Position numbers and translations under genes: made by a program
Assembly: GCA_003153055.1 (NCBI GenBank)
Contig: PMBV01000112.1
Location: forward strand, 1 to 36,739
From: Myxococcales bacterium
GTDB taxonomy: Bacteria; Myxococcota; Myxococcia; Myxococcales; Myxococcaceae
Length of the DNA: 36,739 nucleotides
Direction of reading: 5' to 3'
The notes under the pieces: model-generated
Told to the model about the DNA's origin: nothing
Databases searched by the model: none
The model's input: only the letters and a program-made list of their open reading frames with translations
Part shown: in pieces, positions 17,601 through 25,833 of the stretch
How positions within the stretch are numbered: position 1 is the first letter of the stretch
Layout of the letters: the number at the start of each line of letters is the position of its first letter

Positions 17601-20600
17601 CCGGCTTCGAGATGGTGCACGCTGGGGCCACCCGGTCGATGCGAAGCGCCGTCGTGGCCGCGGGATCGAGCCCGGAGGTCCCGCAGACGACGTTGGTGTT
17701 CCCTACTTGGTCGACGATCTGTATTCCGAGTGTGTAATCCGCCTCGGTCGTCGTGAGGTTCTGGCTGAGAACAATCGTTCCTGTGGTTCCCACGAAGGTC
17801 GCATCGGTGGGATAGGTGCTGAACAGTGTCGGCGAGCCACCTGAACAGGCCACCACCGACTTGACTGTCACGCTGTTGATGGTTGCCACCGTATCTCCGC
17901 AACCGAGGCCAAACTGAAGCTGCGGTCCACCCGCGGGCGCGGTCGCGAGCTCGGCGATGTTGAGCCGGCTGTCACCATTGGTGTCTTGCACGCGAACCAG
18001 CGAGCCGGCGGCGACGCACGGTGCAACGCTGTCCGCGACCACGTCCAGCAGCGCGGACACGTTCGATACGCTCCCCTGCGTGATGACGACCTTGAGTTGG
18101 TAGGCACCGTCAGGGAAGGTGAGGGAGGGCTCGGAGTTCGCCGGACTCAGTTTGAGTGCCCACCAACCCGGTGCTCCGTCTGAGCAGGGCGTCGCACCCA
18201 GGGGCGGCCCTGATTGGTTCGTGCAGATCATGCTCGTTGCACCGACCGGGACCTGCGCTGAGAAGCTGAACCCTCGCTGAACCCCAGCGACGAGTGGGTC
18301 GAGGTCCTTCGCCATGTTCAGCGGCATGTCCGCGACCCCTGGCGTGACGATGAGCGGCGCATCGAGCACGACAGTGGCAGTCACTGGTGCGAGGAGACAG
18401 GTCGGGGCGTTCAACCCCACGTTGGTGACGCAGAAATTGAAGGTGTAGGTACCATTGGCGACCGCTACCGTGTACTGCACGTCACCGGCTCCGTTGGTCT
18501 GAGCCGTACCCGCTGCTGAGCCGTTCACGTCGAGCGAGGTGGATACGGCCGCACAGCTCGAATGCCCATGTACGACATAGTTGCCGCCATTGACCATGAT
18601 GCGTGTGATCAACGACGGAACCGAAAGCGAAGCCGTGCACAACGGCGCGTCGACGAGAACCCCGAGGACGGTGCCTTGGGCCGGGTTGCCCCCGGAACTG
18701 CTCACCCGAGCCACCATGGCCCAGGTCCCATTCTTGGGAATGTTGAGGGCCACCGATGCCGACCCGGCGCTGACAGTTCCACAGCCGAGCGCGGACTCGC
18801 CTACCACCGGCCCGGTCCCAAAGAAGCAGATCTGCTGACCGTTCGCCCCGGTCACCGTCGCCGTGGCGGTCGGCGTGAACGATGTGACAGTCGAGCCCGC
18901 GGCTGGCGAAGTAATGGTGACAACCGGCAAGACCGCGTCGATCCGCCAGGAGCGACTGGCCGGAGTGGTGTTCCCCGCGTGGTCCCTGCAGAGCGCCGAG
19001 AGGGTCCACGTCGCGTCACCTGTCACGGTGAACGTCGCGCTCGACACGTACGAGCCGTCCAGCGTGGAGCCCGTCTGGCTCAGCGTGGTGGTCCCGTTGC
19101 TGAAGGTCATCCCCACGGGGACACCGTCGGCCGAAGTGGTGACTCCAACGGTGAGGTCGGTACCTGAGAGGTCCGCGAGGTTGAGGGTCCCCGTCTTGGT
19201 GGGCAGGGTGACGGTACACGCCGGCGCGACCGTGTCGACCGTGATGCTGGCGGTCGTACACGAGGGTGGATTCGAACCGACGTTCTGAACGCAAAACTCG
19301 AGAGCGTAGGTATTGCCATTCGCCACCGGCACCGAGAACACCGACGAGCCTGCTCCGTTCGAGACGACCGTGCCGACGAGCACCGTGTTCACTTTCAGGG
19401 TCGTGTTCACTGCCGTGCAGGTCGAGCTGCCATTGACGGCGTAGTTCCCGCTCCCGTCGACCATCGAGGCGTTGACCAACACCGGCACAGTCAGCGTCGC
19501 CGGGCACAACGGGGAATTCACGACGATACCGGTCACCGCGGGACTCTCGGCGGCGTTCCCTCCGGCGCTGCTGGCGCGCGCCACCACAGCCCAGGTGCCA
19601 TTCCTGGGAAAATTGAGCGCCACGGACGCAGAGCCAGTCCCAACGGTTCCACAACCAAGTGGCGCCTCACCGGTGACAGGGCCAGTTCCGAAGAAGCAGA
19701 TGGCCTGCCCGTCGGCGCCGGTCACGGTGGCGGTAGCAGTCGGATTGAAGGTCGTCAGCGTTGCGCCAGAGGCCGGCGCCGTGATGGTGATGGTCGGCAC
19801 GACGGCGTCGATCCTCCACGACCCAGTCGCCGTCGAGGGGTTCCCTGCTCCATCTCTGCACGTCGCCAGGAGTGTCCACGTCGCGTCACCGGTCGGCGTG
19901 AACGAGGCTCCCGACTCGAAGAGCGGGGAAGTCGGCGTCGAGCCCGTCTTCGTCGTCGGCGACGAGCCGTTACTCAACGTCATCGGTACGGCCAGGCCAT
20001 CGGCCGAGGTCCCGACGACGACATTGAAGTTCCCGGCGTTCAGGTCAGTCAGGTTCAGAGTGCCCGTCTTGGTGGGCTGCACGAGACGACACTCCGGAGC
20101 GACGGTGTCGAGTCTGAGCGAAATCGCCGCGGGTCCACCCGCGACGTACGAGCTCGTGTTCCCGACCCAGTCCTTCAATTGAACGAAGAGTGTGAGGTCG
20201 GCCTCCGCGGGGACCTCCTGAGTCAAGGCCACCGTGACGTCGCTCGACGCCCCGAAAGTGACACCCGCATCGACATTCATTGGAATGGTCGAGACAGTGC
20301 CAGCCACCACCTCCCTCACCCAAACGGTCGGCGATTCGGCACTCACCGGATCGGCACAGGCCGGAGCGAGGAAGAACTTCAGCGTCGGCGCCCCGCCGTC
20401 CAGCTCCGCGATGTTCAGCTTCAGGTCTGCGTTCGTGTCCTGGGGAAGGCTAATTCCCGCGGCCGTCACGCACGGGAGGGTGACGTCGACGTGCATCGAC
20501 AGCGCCGCGGAAGCGTTCCAATTGCCATTGGCAACCACCGCGAGCTTGATCTGGTAGTTGCCCTCGGGGAAGGTGAAGGCAGTGTCTGGGCTGGTCTCGC

Positions 20601-22482
20601 CGGTCTTGAGCAGGTACCAGCCCGACTCACCCGTGGGGCACACCGCTCCGGTCGAGAGCGCAAGCGAATTGATGCAGACATCGACCCTGCCTCCGCTCGG
20701 GACGGTCGCACTGAAGTGGAGCGGAGCCTGAGCGCCAGGGAACGTCGGCTGCGTGTCGGACTGAGCGTTGAGGATTGCGAAATCATTCGGGGCATTCTTG
20801 GCGGGAATGTCGATCGTCGGAGTGCTTGGGTCGAAGGCAAAGTCGCACTGCACTGTCGTCGGCGACCCAACCAGGTTGGCGACCTCACCTCTGACGGTTC
20901 GCGTGCCTCCGCCCATGAGGGCAATTGGACAGAGGAAGTGCCCATCGGCGCCGATGACGCCAGTGCAGGCCGGAGTCACCGAAGAGCCGACGAACACGTT
21001 CACTGCCTTTCCAACACAACCAATGCTCTCCAAGACCGCTGGGTAACTCCCCGAGACGAGGTCTTTGTTGGTGATCAACGCTGGGCAGGTTGTCGGCTCG
21101 GTGAACGCGAGGGGACAGCCCGTCAAGGCCACCTGGACGTTGATCGCTCCGGTCCCGACGTTACCAGCCGCATCGGTCACGTCGACCGAGAGCTCGTACG
21201 CTCCATTCTGTGCGAACGGCACTTCGAGAGACACCGCTCTATCGACCACCGAGGAGCAGCCCACTTTTGTCCTGACTCCGTCCGACCCCTTGCGGTAGGC
21301 ACAGGCCTCCGCGCCATCGTCCACACCCGTGAATGAAGCGGTGACTGTCGAGGGAGTGGTGGAGATCGTCGGAACGCCGCCGTCAGCCCCGAGCGCTGGC
21401 GAGGTGATAGTGACGAGGGGGGCCAGAAGGTCGACTCGCACTGTCGCTGACGCCAGGCAGCGATTACCGTTCGCATCGGCAGCATCGAGCACCACAGTGT
21501 ACGTCGTGTCTCCCGTCGCCGGCACTGTCATGTCACCGGAGAGGTCACCACCCGCCGTCGGGGTCACGGTCGCAGATTGAACAGACAAACTGTCGATGCG
21601 GAAGACCGCCGATGTGATGGCACTCCCGACGACGCCTGTCGCTCGGAGCTGGAACCCTGGAGTGACGGGGTCGGCGTCATCAGCTGGGCCCATGAGCACC
21701 TTGGTGGTATTGTTGCAGGTCATCATTGGCCGACTGACCCGGATAGACGCATAGGCGGCGCTGTTATCTGTGGGGTTCTGCACCACGACGCCCTTGAGAA
21801 TCTGAGCGATGAAGTCGTAGGACGCCTCGCTTTGCTCGGACAGATTGTCGAGGGAGACGGTGGCTTCGTTGGCAATGACGTCGGCGGAACCCAGAATGTC
21901 GCCAGGAACCGGCGCCGATGCCGTGCCGTTGTTCTTGACGATCTGGACTCTCATCGACCCGGCGTTCACAACTCGGATTCTTGCGAGAATCTTCTCGCCG
22001 ATCGGGAGCTCACTGCCGGTGAGCACCTTGTCCGAGTTCAAATCCTGAGGGAACGTGAACGATACGACCGAAGCACCCGGCGGTTCGCTCGGGACCGTCA
22101 CCTTGATTGGGGTCGTTGTCACCTTGCATGACGTGTTGGCCATCTCAGTGACTTCGACCCGAAGCGAGCTCTCGCCATCTGGGAGGCTCACTCCGAGGAA
22201 CTGGGCAACAGTCGAGAGCAGCTGTCCTTTTACGCCGTGCCCGAAGGACGTCTCGCCGGGCTGCTGTGACTCCAGTGTCGCCGATTCCAACGCGATCACG
22301 CCACCATCCACACTGAGTGCCTGCACCTGCACGTCGAAGGGCGATGCGACCTGGTCACCTTCGACCGGGGTGACGAAGGTCACCGTCTTGATCGCGCACT
22401 CTGGGTTGCAGCTACACCCCGAAAATGCCCAAGCAGCGCTCAGCATCGTCAGCGCCAGCTTCGTCATCGGTCCCTTGGACAT
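14659..22482 (-). CDS. Giant Ig-like / FG-GAP repeat surface lipoprotein
   Basis: A 2607-residue predicted lipoprotein (lipobox FSGC, Cys23). Residues about 30-2030 are bacterial Ig-like beta-sandwich repeats, many opening with a DTVAP- or DAVVP-type linker and containing paired cysteines. Three EF-hand/dockerin-like loops of the form D-x-N-x-D-x-x-L start near residues 141, 677 and 1495. A fibronectin-III domain follows (about 2035-2130). The C-terminal ~450 residues are FG-GAP repeats, with calcium loops such as DVDGDGVKD and DFDGDGKDD, that should close a beta-propeller. Such proteins are adhesins or scaffolds on the outer membrane. The start at 22482 was chosen over 22488 because GGAAGG abuts the upstream ATG but is correctly spaced from this one. 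The 3' end overlaps the Cys-rich peptide gene. Confidence 0.85.
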   Translation of the reverse strand: MSKGPMTKLALTMLSAAWAFSGCSCNPECAIKTVTFVTPVEGDQVASPFDVQVQALSVDGGVIALESATLESQQPGETSFGHGVKGQLLSTVAQFLGVSLPDGESSLRVEVTEMANTSCKVTTTPIKVTVPSEPPGASVVSFTFPQDLNSDKVLTGSELPIGEKILARIRVVNAGSMRVQIVKNNGTASAPVPGDILGSADVIANEATVSLDNLSEQSEASYDFIAQILKGVVVQNPTDNSAAYASIRVSRPMMTCNNTTKVLMGPADDADPVTPGFQLRATGVVGSAITSAVFRIDSLSVQSATVTPTAGGDLSGDMTVPATGDTTYTVVLDAADANGNRCLASATVRVDLLAPLVTITSPALGADGGVPTISTTPSTVTASFTGVDDGAEACAYRKGSDGVRTKVGCSSVVDRAVSLEVPFAQNGAYELSVDVTDAAGNVGTGAINVQVALTGCPLAFTEPTTCPALITNKDLVSGSYPAVLESIGCVGKAVNVFVGSSVTPACTGVIGADGHFLCPIALMGGGTRTVRGEVANLVGSPTTVQCDFAFDPSTPTIDIPAKNAPNDFAILNAQSDTQPTFPGAQAPLHFSATVPSGGRVDVCINSLALSTGAVCPTGESGWYLLKTGETSPDTAFTFPEGNYQIKLAVVANGNWNASAALSMHVDVTLPCVTAAGISLPQDTNADLKLNIAELDGGAPTLKFFLAPACADPVSAESPTVWVREVVAGTVSTIPMNVDAGVTFGASSDVTVALTQEVPAEADLTLFVQLKDWVGNTSSYVAGGPAAISLRLDTVAPECRLVQPTKTGTLNLTDLNAGNFNVVVGTSADGLAVPMTLSNGSSPTTKTGSTPTSPLFESGASFTPTGDATWTLLATCRDGAGNPSTATGSWRIDAVVPTITITAPASGATLTTFNPTATATVTGADGQAICFFGTGPVTGEAPLGCGTVGTGSASVALNFPRNGTWAVVARASSAGGNAAESPAVTGIVVNSPLCPATLTVPVLVNASMVDGSGNYAVNGSSTCTAVNTTLKVNTVLVGTVVSNGAGSSVFSVPVANGNTYALEFCVQNVGSNPPSCTTASITVDTVAPACTVTLPTKTGTLNLADLSGTDLTVGVTTSADGVPVGMTFSNGTTTLSQTGSTLDGSYVSSATFTVTGDATWTLSALCRDHAGNTTPASRSWRIDAVLPVVTITSPAAGSTVTSFTPTATATVTGANGQQICFFGTGPVVGESALGCGTVSAGSASVALNIPKNGTWAMVARVSSSGGNPAQGTVLGVLVDAPLCTASLSVPSLITRIMVNGGNYVVHGHSSCAAVSTSLDVNGSAAGTAQTNGAGDVQYTVAVANGTYTFNFCVTNVGLNAPTCLLAPVTATVVLDAPLIVTPGVADMPLNMAKDLDPLVAGVQRGFSFSAQVPVGATSMICTNQSGPPLGATPCSDGAPGWWALKLSPANSEPSLTFPDGAYQLKVVITQGSVSNVSALLDVVADSVAPCVAAGSLVRVQDTNGDSRLNIAELATAPAGGPQLQFGLGCGDTVATINSVTVKSVVACSGGSPTLFSTYPTDATFVGTTGTIVLSQNLTTTEADYTLGIQIVDQVGNTNVVCGTSGLDPAATTALRIDRVAPACTISKPAKNLFGLPDNTATLPTYGIDTQVDTSADVPSANVAMVVTPQNAETVTPGAVSRVSNSVSRPFTMASSGTNTFGFAATCTDESGNPTVAVARSAVVIDRDPPTCSLTSPSNSGLYSTYLLPTSVTVGGADGQTVTVSSNGSQVGTLVVSTGVAAGSLTYPGGAQTVLASLTDAAGNACSSSINMTINAVGCSLALTAPTGSLINTLNSTSAGAGLANVTVSGHSSNCQAGQNVTLYRVLPGPRAQVAGPSGTSGSGDVSFSAVVTDATTAQFELDIDNGAGLVTTVSTGTMNVHISTPSVVSYSPNAAAVYIVAAGNINLMTNGYIQDGTAGAPGDFTITLTTVTGANGGTARVKVNGSQVASQAISADPAASVLIPVSQPQKTTGPMVIEVVDQYSNVTTVSTGTITVDVVPPDAPTFTQTVTDGRAASVQLSWAPTFDDGAVAHAGYDVRWTTQIVSGANCLASTTNYFNSAQAQQDSIVPWSASTINKTITVPPMNTYCIAVRAFDAVGNYSTYAAPTPLANPGNVATLTNPTATASQRFGYVTAAGGSINFDAFDDLVVGSYSRAIAAVGSVGAVYIYWGANPFVDQTSCTAGACQEIVPYENVANAFGWSVAVGDVGGDSTRPDVAVGAPSYALQMGRVFLYFGPTSVATNVIDTTTNAFVEFRGSATGVRLGDMVQMIDVDGDGVKDLLMSATQENAGRGRVYIFKGGKTLAQWIALRTASDGTSGRLYVPVNATTASWVLDGPTPVDTVASTTNNFAQTVGGTTLLGDITGDNIPDFAVADAKNSVNKVFLYSGAVVAAAASPVPTSLSIQALTDGTTPQDGVNNGFGLRSVGGVQLLGTSAKDLLVSNVKRGYVYIFATGTATGYGSPAHQFTGSAPLSFGTSLSVGNLDGNSTGGKDVVIGGGATTGSAAWIFYRRPTGGYDATPTVGFWQSILSGTRNGVSTVVADFDGDGKDDLAVSDDLNAPGKITVWH
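18358..20103 (-). repeat. Tandem ~873-bp duplication inside the giant lipoprotein gene
   Basis: Two consecutive units of about 291 residues are closely similar. Each begins with a PTKTGTLNL strand (nt ~20064 and ~19191), continues through GDATWTL, a CRD-x-AGN motif, WRIDAV, ICFFGTGPV and NGTWA, and ends with a Cys-containing VNGAG-type sandwich. DNA similarity is visible as well, for example in the segments coding for ICFFGTGPV. Beyond this pair, the region before it (from ~20870) and the region after it (from ~18360) also resemble each other, giving a larger nested repeat. Boundaries are approximate, by eye. Confidence 0.6.
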
Positions 22483-22488
22483 GGTCAT

Positions 22489-22494
22489 CCTTCC
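22489..22494 (-). promoter_or_regulatory. Ribosome binding site deciding the giant lipoprotein start
   Basis: GGAAGG on the minus strand touches an ATG at 22488 and is six bases from the ATG at 22482. Only the second spacing is workable, so the protein should start MSKGP. The rest of the gap up to 22773 holds no gene and no clear promoter hexamers. Confidence 0.6.
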
Positions 22495-22773
22495 TTGGTG
22501 ATTCCGCCTGTAGCTCGGCATTCAGTCTGCATTTCTGGACTCGGCATGACACAGCGCGCCACAAACATCGGGACCGCCTAGGAGGATGCAAACGAGCGTC
22601 CGCAACAGTTCAATCGTTCAGCGTTGAGGGGCGGCCGAACCCTTCGTTTTGTGTGGCCCACTTCGTCCGAAATCGTCTAGTCGGGAGGGGGGTGGGTAGC
22701 AAGCATGGGTCAGAGTTTCTCTGTAGGGTGACGGACGACCCCGCGCCACCGAATCAACCAGATGCCTCTTCCG

Positions 22774-23805
22774 TCAGGGAACGATGGACAGAGAGCCGCT
22801 CACCCCCACCCACACCCCGGTGGGCGTGACCATCAGGCCTACCTTTGGGGCCGACGGCCTGGAGTCGAGCCACCACAACAGCGTCCCCACCCCGGCGGCC
22901 ACCACCCCGACACTGACCCCGACCCAACCCAGCGCCTGAAGCGTCTGTCCCGTGGCGGCCAGCGACTCGCCCTCGCCCGGCCCGAACGTCCCCGAGCCGT
23001 TGAGTCGCCCGTAGATGACCCCCGCCTGCACCAGCGCCACCACGCCGGCGATGGCCACCACCCCACCCCCAATCCACAACCCCAGGCTCGCGGGCCGAAC
23101 CGGCATCGCCTGACTCACCTCTGGCTCAATGGGCTGGAGCACGACCGGCCGAGAGACCTCGGCCGCCTTCCCGTCAACCGACCTCTCCGCCCGGGCGTCG
23201 CGCGGCGGCCCGACGACCTTGGCCGGGGCGACCACTCCCGGCTTCTTCAGCTCCAGCTCAAGCTCGAGCACCACCTTCCGCCCCGGCGGCACCTGCGCCT
23301 CGACCCGCGTCGTCCGGCCGTCTCCGCCCTTCGCCAGCACCACATGCACGCCGCCTTGCACCTGGGTCTGCAGCGGGGCAGGCCCCAGCTCCTTGTCGTC
23401 GACCGCGACGTCGGCGTCATAACCGGCCTTCACCAGCACGACCAGGGTCGCCGGGAGCTCCGCCCGAACCTTCTCGAGCAGTCGCACCGCGTCGGGGCTC
23501 GCGTGAGCCGCGTCCAGCTCCACCGTCGGGTCTCGCTGCACCGCGACCCCGAAGGCCGCCCGGGCCTTGTCCGCCTGTCCCAGCGCCAGGAGCGCCTGGG
23601 CCCGCAGCACCTGGAGCTGGGCAATCTCGGTCGACTCGGTGGCCTTCTTCAGCGCGGCGTCGACCTTCTTGATGACCTGCTCGAAGTCGCCCTTGGCGTA
23701 ATCATTCGCCATCTCTGCCCGGGCCTTCGCGGCCGCCGACGACTCGGCCCACGCCGGGCTCACCAGAACCACCGCCAGCACCATCGGAAGAACCATCGTC
23801 TTCAT
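22774..23805 (-). CDS. TPR / PEGA-like protein with two C-terminal membrane segments
   Basis: A 343-residue exported protein. It has a signal peptide (1-20, cut near PAWA-ES), a helical TPR-like region (about 25-115, with ALLALGQADKARAAF), a PEGA-like beta domain (about 118-185, with DADVAVDDKELGPAPL and a PPGRKVVLELEL strand), a Pro/Ala linker, two transmembrane helices (about 247-273 and 291-312) and a short tail. The layout is common in myxobacteria just after PEGA-bearing Ser/Thr kinases. Its start overlaps the kinase stop by four bases (ATGA), so the two are made together. It is probably a periplasmic partner or substrate of the kinase, anchored in the inner membrane. No enzymatic motif is seen. 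Confidence 0.75.
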   Translation of the reverse strand: MKTMVLPMVLAVVLVSPAWAESSAAAKARAEMANDYAKGDFEQVIKKVDAALKKATESTEIAQLQVLRAQALLALGQADKARAAFGVAVQRDPTVELDAAHASPDAVRLLEKVRAELPATLVVLVKAGYDADVAVDDKELGPAPLQTQVQGGVHVVLAKGGDGRTTRVEAQVPPGRKVVLELELELKKPGVVAPAKVVGPPRDARAERSVDGKAAEVSRPVVLQPIEPEVSQAMPVRPASLGLWIGGGVVAIAGVVALVQAGVIYGRLNGSGTFGPGEGESLAATGQTLQALGWVGVSVGVVAAGVGTLLWWLDSRPSAPKVGLMVTPTGVWVGVSGSLSIVP

Positions 23806-25496
23806 TGAGCCATCTCCACCAAGAGTTTCGTGTCGTCACCCGGCGCCAACATCACCTCGCGGCTCTGGGTCTTGAACCCCGAGCGCATGAACACCAGCAC
23901 GTGTCGGCCCGGCTCGAGCTTGAGCACCAGCGGCGTCGCCCCGTGCCGCATGCCGTCGACCTCCACGTAGGCCCAGGAGCTCACCTTGTTGGCAGTGACG
24001 AGGCACCGCACCACTCCGTAGGGAGGCCGCTCGAGCGAGTCCTTCTCTGGGTCCTTCGGCGTCGTCCGGCCGGCACTTCGTTCACTCCCCCGCCCCGACT
24101 TCGCGCTGCCTGACTTCGACGGGCCTCCCTCGACCTGCACTGCCTGGCCCTGTCCTGGCTCCTTCGGCGGATCCGCGAGGGTCGGCGGCATGGCCTTTTC
24201 GATGCGGGGCGGCGGATCTCCCGAGGGCACGGAGTCGCGTTGTGGCGCGACCTCGACCACTGGAGCTCCCTCGACCCGCGCGCTCTTCTCGATGGGCGAG
24301 GCGGCTCGCGCAGTCTGTGGCACCACCTCGGCCGCGGGGCCGTCGGCGAACAGGTAGCTCACGCCTCCCCCGCTCAGCACCAGGAGCACCGCCAGCGCCG
24401 CCCACAACACCATGTTTCCCGACCCGTGCTCTCGCTCGCCATCAACCTCGGGCGCCTGGGAGAACCGCGGCAGGTCGGGCGCACCAGGCGCGGGCTGGGG
24501 CTTGGGCGTGGCGCGCGGCGGAATCGTCGGAGCGAGAACCTCGAGGAGGCTCTGCGGCCCTCGCGGCACGTTGGGGGCACCGACCGCCTCGTCCAAGACC
24601 TCGGAGAGGGCCTTAGCGCTCTGAAACCGCTCGCCCGGGTTCTTCGACAGGGCCTTGAGCAGCGCCGAGGCCAGCGCCGGGGGTATCTCGACGAGCTTGC
24701 TCGGGTCCGGTGGAGCCTGGTCGAGGTGCGCCTTCATCAACGAGAAGTCGCTGTTGGCGTCGAACACCGGCTGGCCCGTCATCATCTCAAACACCACGGT
24801 GGCCAGCGCGTAGAGGTCCGAGCGGTGGTCCGCGGGCTCGCCGCTAATCTGCTCGGGCGACATGTACCTCGGCGTCCCGAGGAGCACGCCGGCGCGCGTC
24901 AGTTCGCTCGACGAATCCCGGGCCACGCCGAGGTCGAGGAGCGTGGCGTGACCATCGGGCCCGACGAAGATGTTGGCTGGTTTGATGTCGCGATGGACGA
25001 CGTCGCGATCATGTATGAACTGGAGGCCCGCGGCGACCTGCCGGGTGACGAGGAGCGCCTCCTCGACGGACATTCGCCCCCGGGCCTTGAGCGCCTCACC
25101 CAGCGTCATGCCGGCGAGGAGCTTCATCACGATGTACGGGCCCTTGGGGGTTCGCCCAACGGAGTACACCGGCACCAGGTTGGGGTGGTCGAGCTTCGCC
25201 ATCATCCGCGCCTCGCGCTCGAAGCGCTGCACGAGGCCTGGGTCGTCGCAGTACTGCGGCGCCAACATCTTGATGGCCACCTGGCGATCGAGCTCGAGGT
25301 CGTGCGCCAGGTAGACCGTGCCCATGCCGCCCTTGCCCAGCTTCCGCTCGAGGCGCCAGTGCCCGTCGAGCACCTCGCCATCGGCCCTCGCGGGCGACTC
25401 CAGCGTGGGCGCGTTCGCCCCGCACGACGAGCACACTACCACGTCGGGGGCCATGGCTACGCCGCACGCGGGGCAACTCTGAGGCTCGGCCGTCAT
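23802..25496 (-). CDS. Zinc-ribbon Ser/Thr protein kinase with PEGA domain
   Basis: A 564-residue transmembrane Hanks-type kinase. An N-terminal zinc ribbon has C8/C11 and C22/C25 (CPAC, CSSC). The kinase domain (about 48-305) has the glycine loop GKGGMG (54-59), K76 in VAIKM, HRDIKPAN (D170, K172, N175), DLG instead of DFG (D188) and GTPRYMSPEQ. A Pro-rich juxtamembrane stretch leads to one transmembrane helix (about 362-384), an extracytoplasmic linker, and a PEGA domain (about 485-555) with the HGATPLVLKLEPGRH motif. All catalytic residues are present. PEGA domains are thought to sense or bind envelope components. The downstream TPR/PEGA-like gene overlaps it by four bases. Confidence 0.92.
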   Translation of the reverse strand: MTAEPQSCPACGVAMAPDVVVCSSCGANAPTLESPARADGEVLDGHWRLERKLGKGGMGTVYLAHDLELDRQVAIKMLAPQYCDDPGLVQRFEREARMMAKLDHPNLVPVYSVGRTPKGPYIVMKLLAGMTLGEALKARGRMSVEEALLVTRQVAAGLQFIHDRDVVHRDIKPANIFVGPDGHATLLDLGVARDSSSELTRAGVLLGTPRYMSPEQISGEPADHRSDLYALATVVFEMMTGQPVFDANSDFSLMKAHLDQAPPDPSKLVEIPPALASALLKALSKNPGERFQSAKALSEVLDEAVGAPNVPRGPQSLLEVLAPTIPPRATPKPQPAPGAPDLPRFSQAPEVDGEREHGSGNMVLWAALAVLLVLSGGGVSYLFADGPAAEVVPQTARAASPIEKSARVEGAPVVEVAPQRDSVPSGDPPPRIEKAMPPTLADPPKEPGQGQAVQVEGGPSKSGSAKSGRGSERSAGRTTPKDPEKDSLERPPYGVVRCLVTANKVSSWAYVEVDGMRHGATPLVLKLEPGRHVLVFMRSGFKTQSREVMLAPGDDTKLLVEMAQ

Positions 25497-25833
25497 GACA
25501 ACCGGTGACTCCTACCGACTGCGAGTTCAGGCACCCTCGGCCAGCCCACTCCCGGTGCATCGAGGAGTGCGGAGGCTATCACCTCGCCTCACGGCCGGTT
25601 GGAGTTGATTGCTTCACCCGGAGGACTTGCACGCGAATCACCCGGTGCGAGGCCTCTTCACGCCGCGACCCGACCACGCGCCCCAAGGCTGGGTCAACCC
25701 CAGGCCTGTCGTTCGACGCTCGGTGCCTCGCTCTAACCGCGCGGGCCCACGACCGCAGCGCGGCTTTTCGTCCATGCTCGCCGCGCGTCTTCCCAGCTGA
25801 CTTGTTGGCGGCCGAGTTGCAACATCGCGCACC
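25497..25833. other. Intergenic region between divergent kinase and macroglobulin genes
   Basis: This 337-bp divergent gap should hold the promoters of both the leftward kinase operon and the rightward macroglobulin-pbpC operon. I could not pick out convincing -35/-10 or -24/-12 elements. No gene is supported: open frames across it on both strands are shadows of the neighbours' GC bias. Confidence 0.5.

Noticed and set aside
17950..20450. Cellulosome-type dockerins in the giant lipoprotein
   Set aside because: Real dockerins have two loops about 35 residues apart. Here single loops lie hundreds of residues apart within Ig-like repeats.
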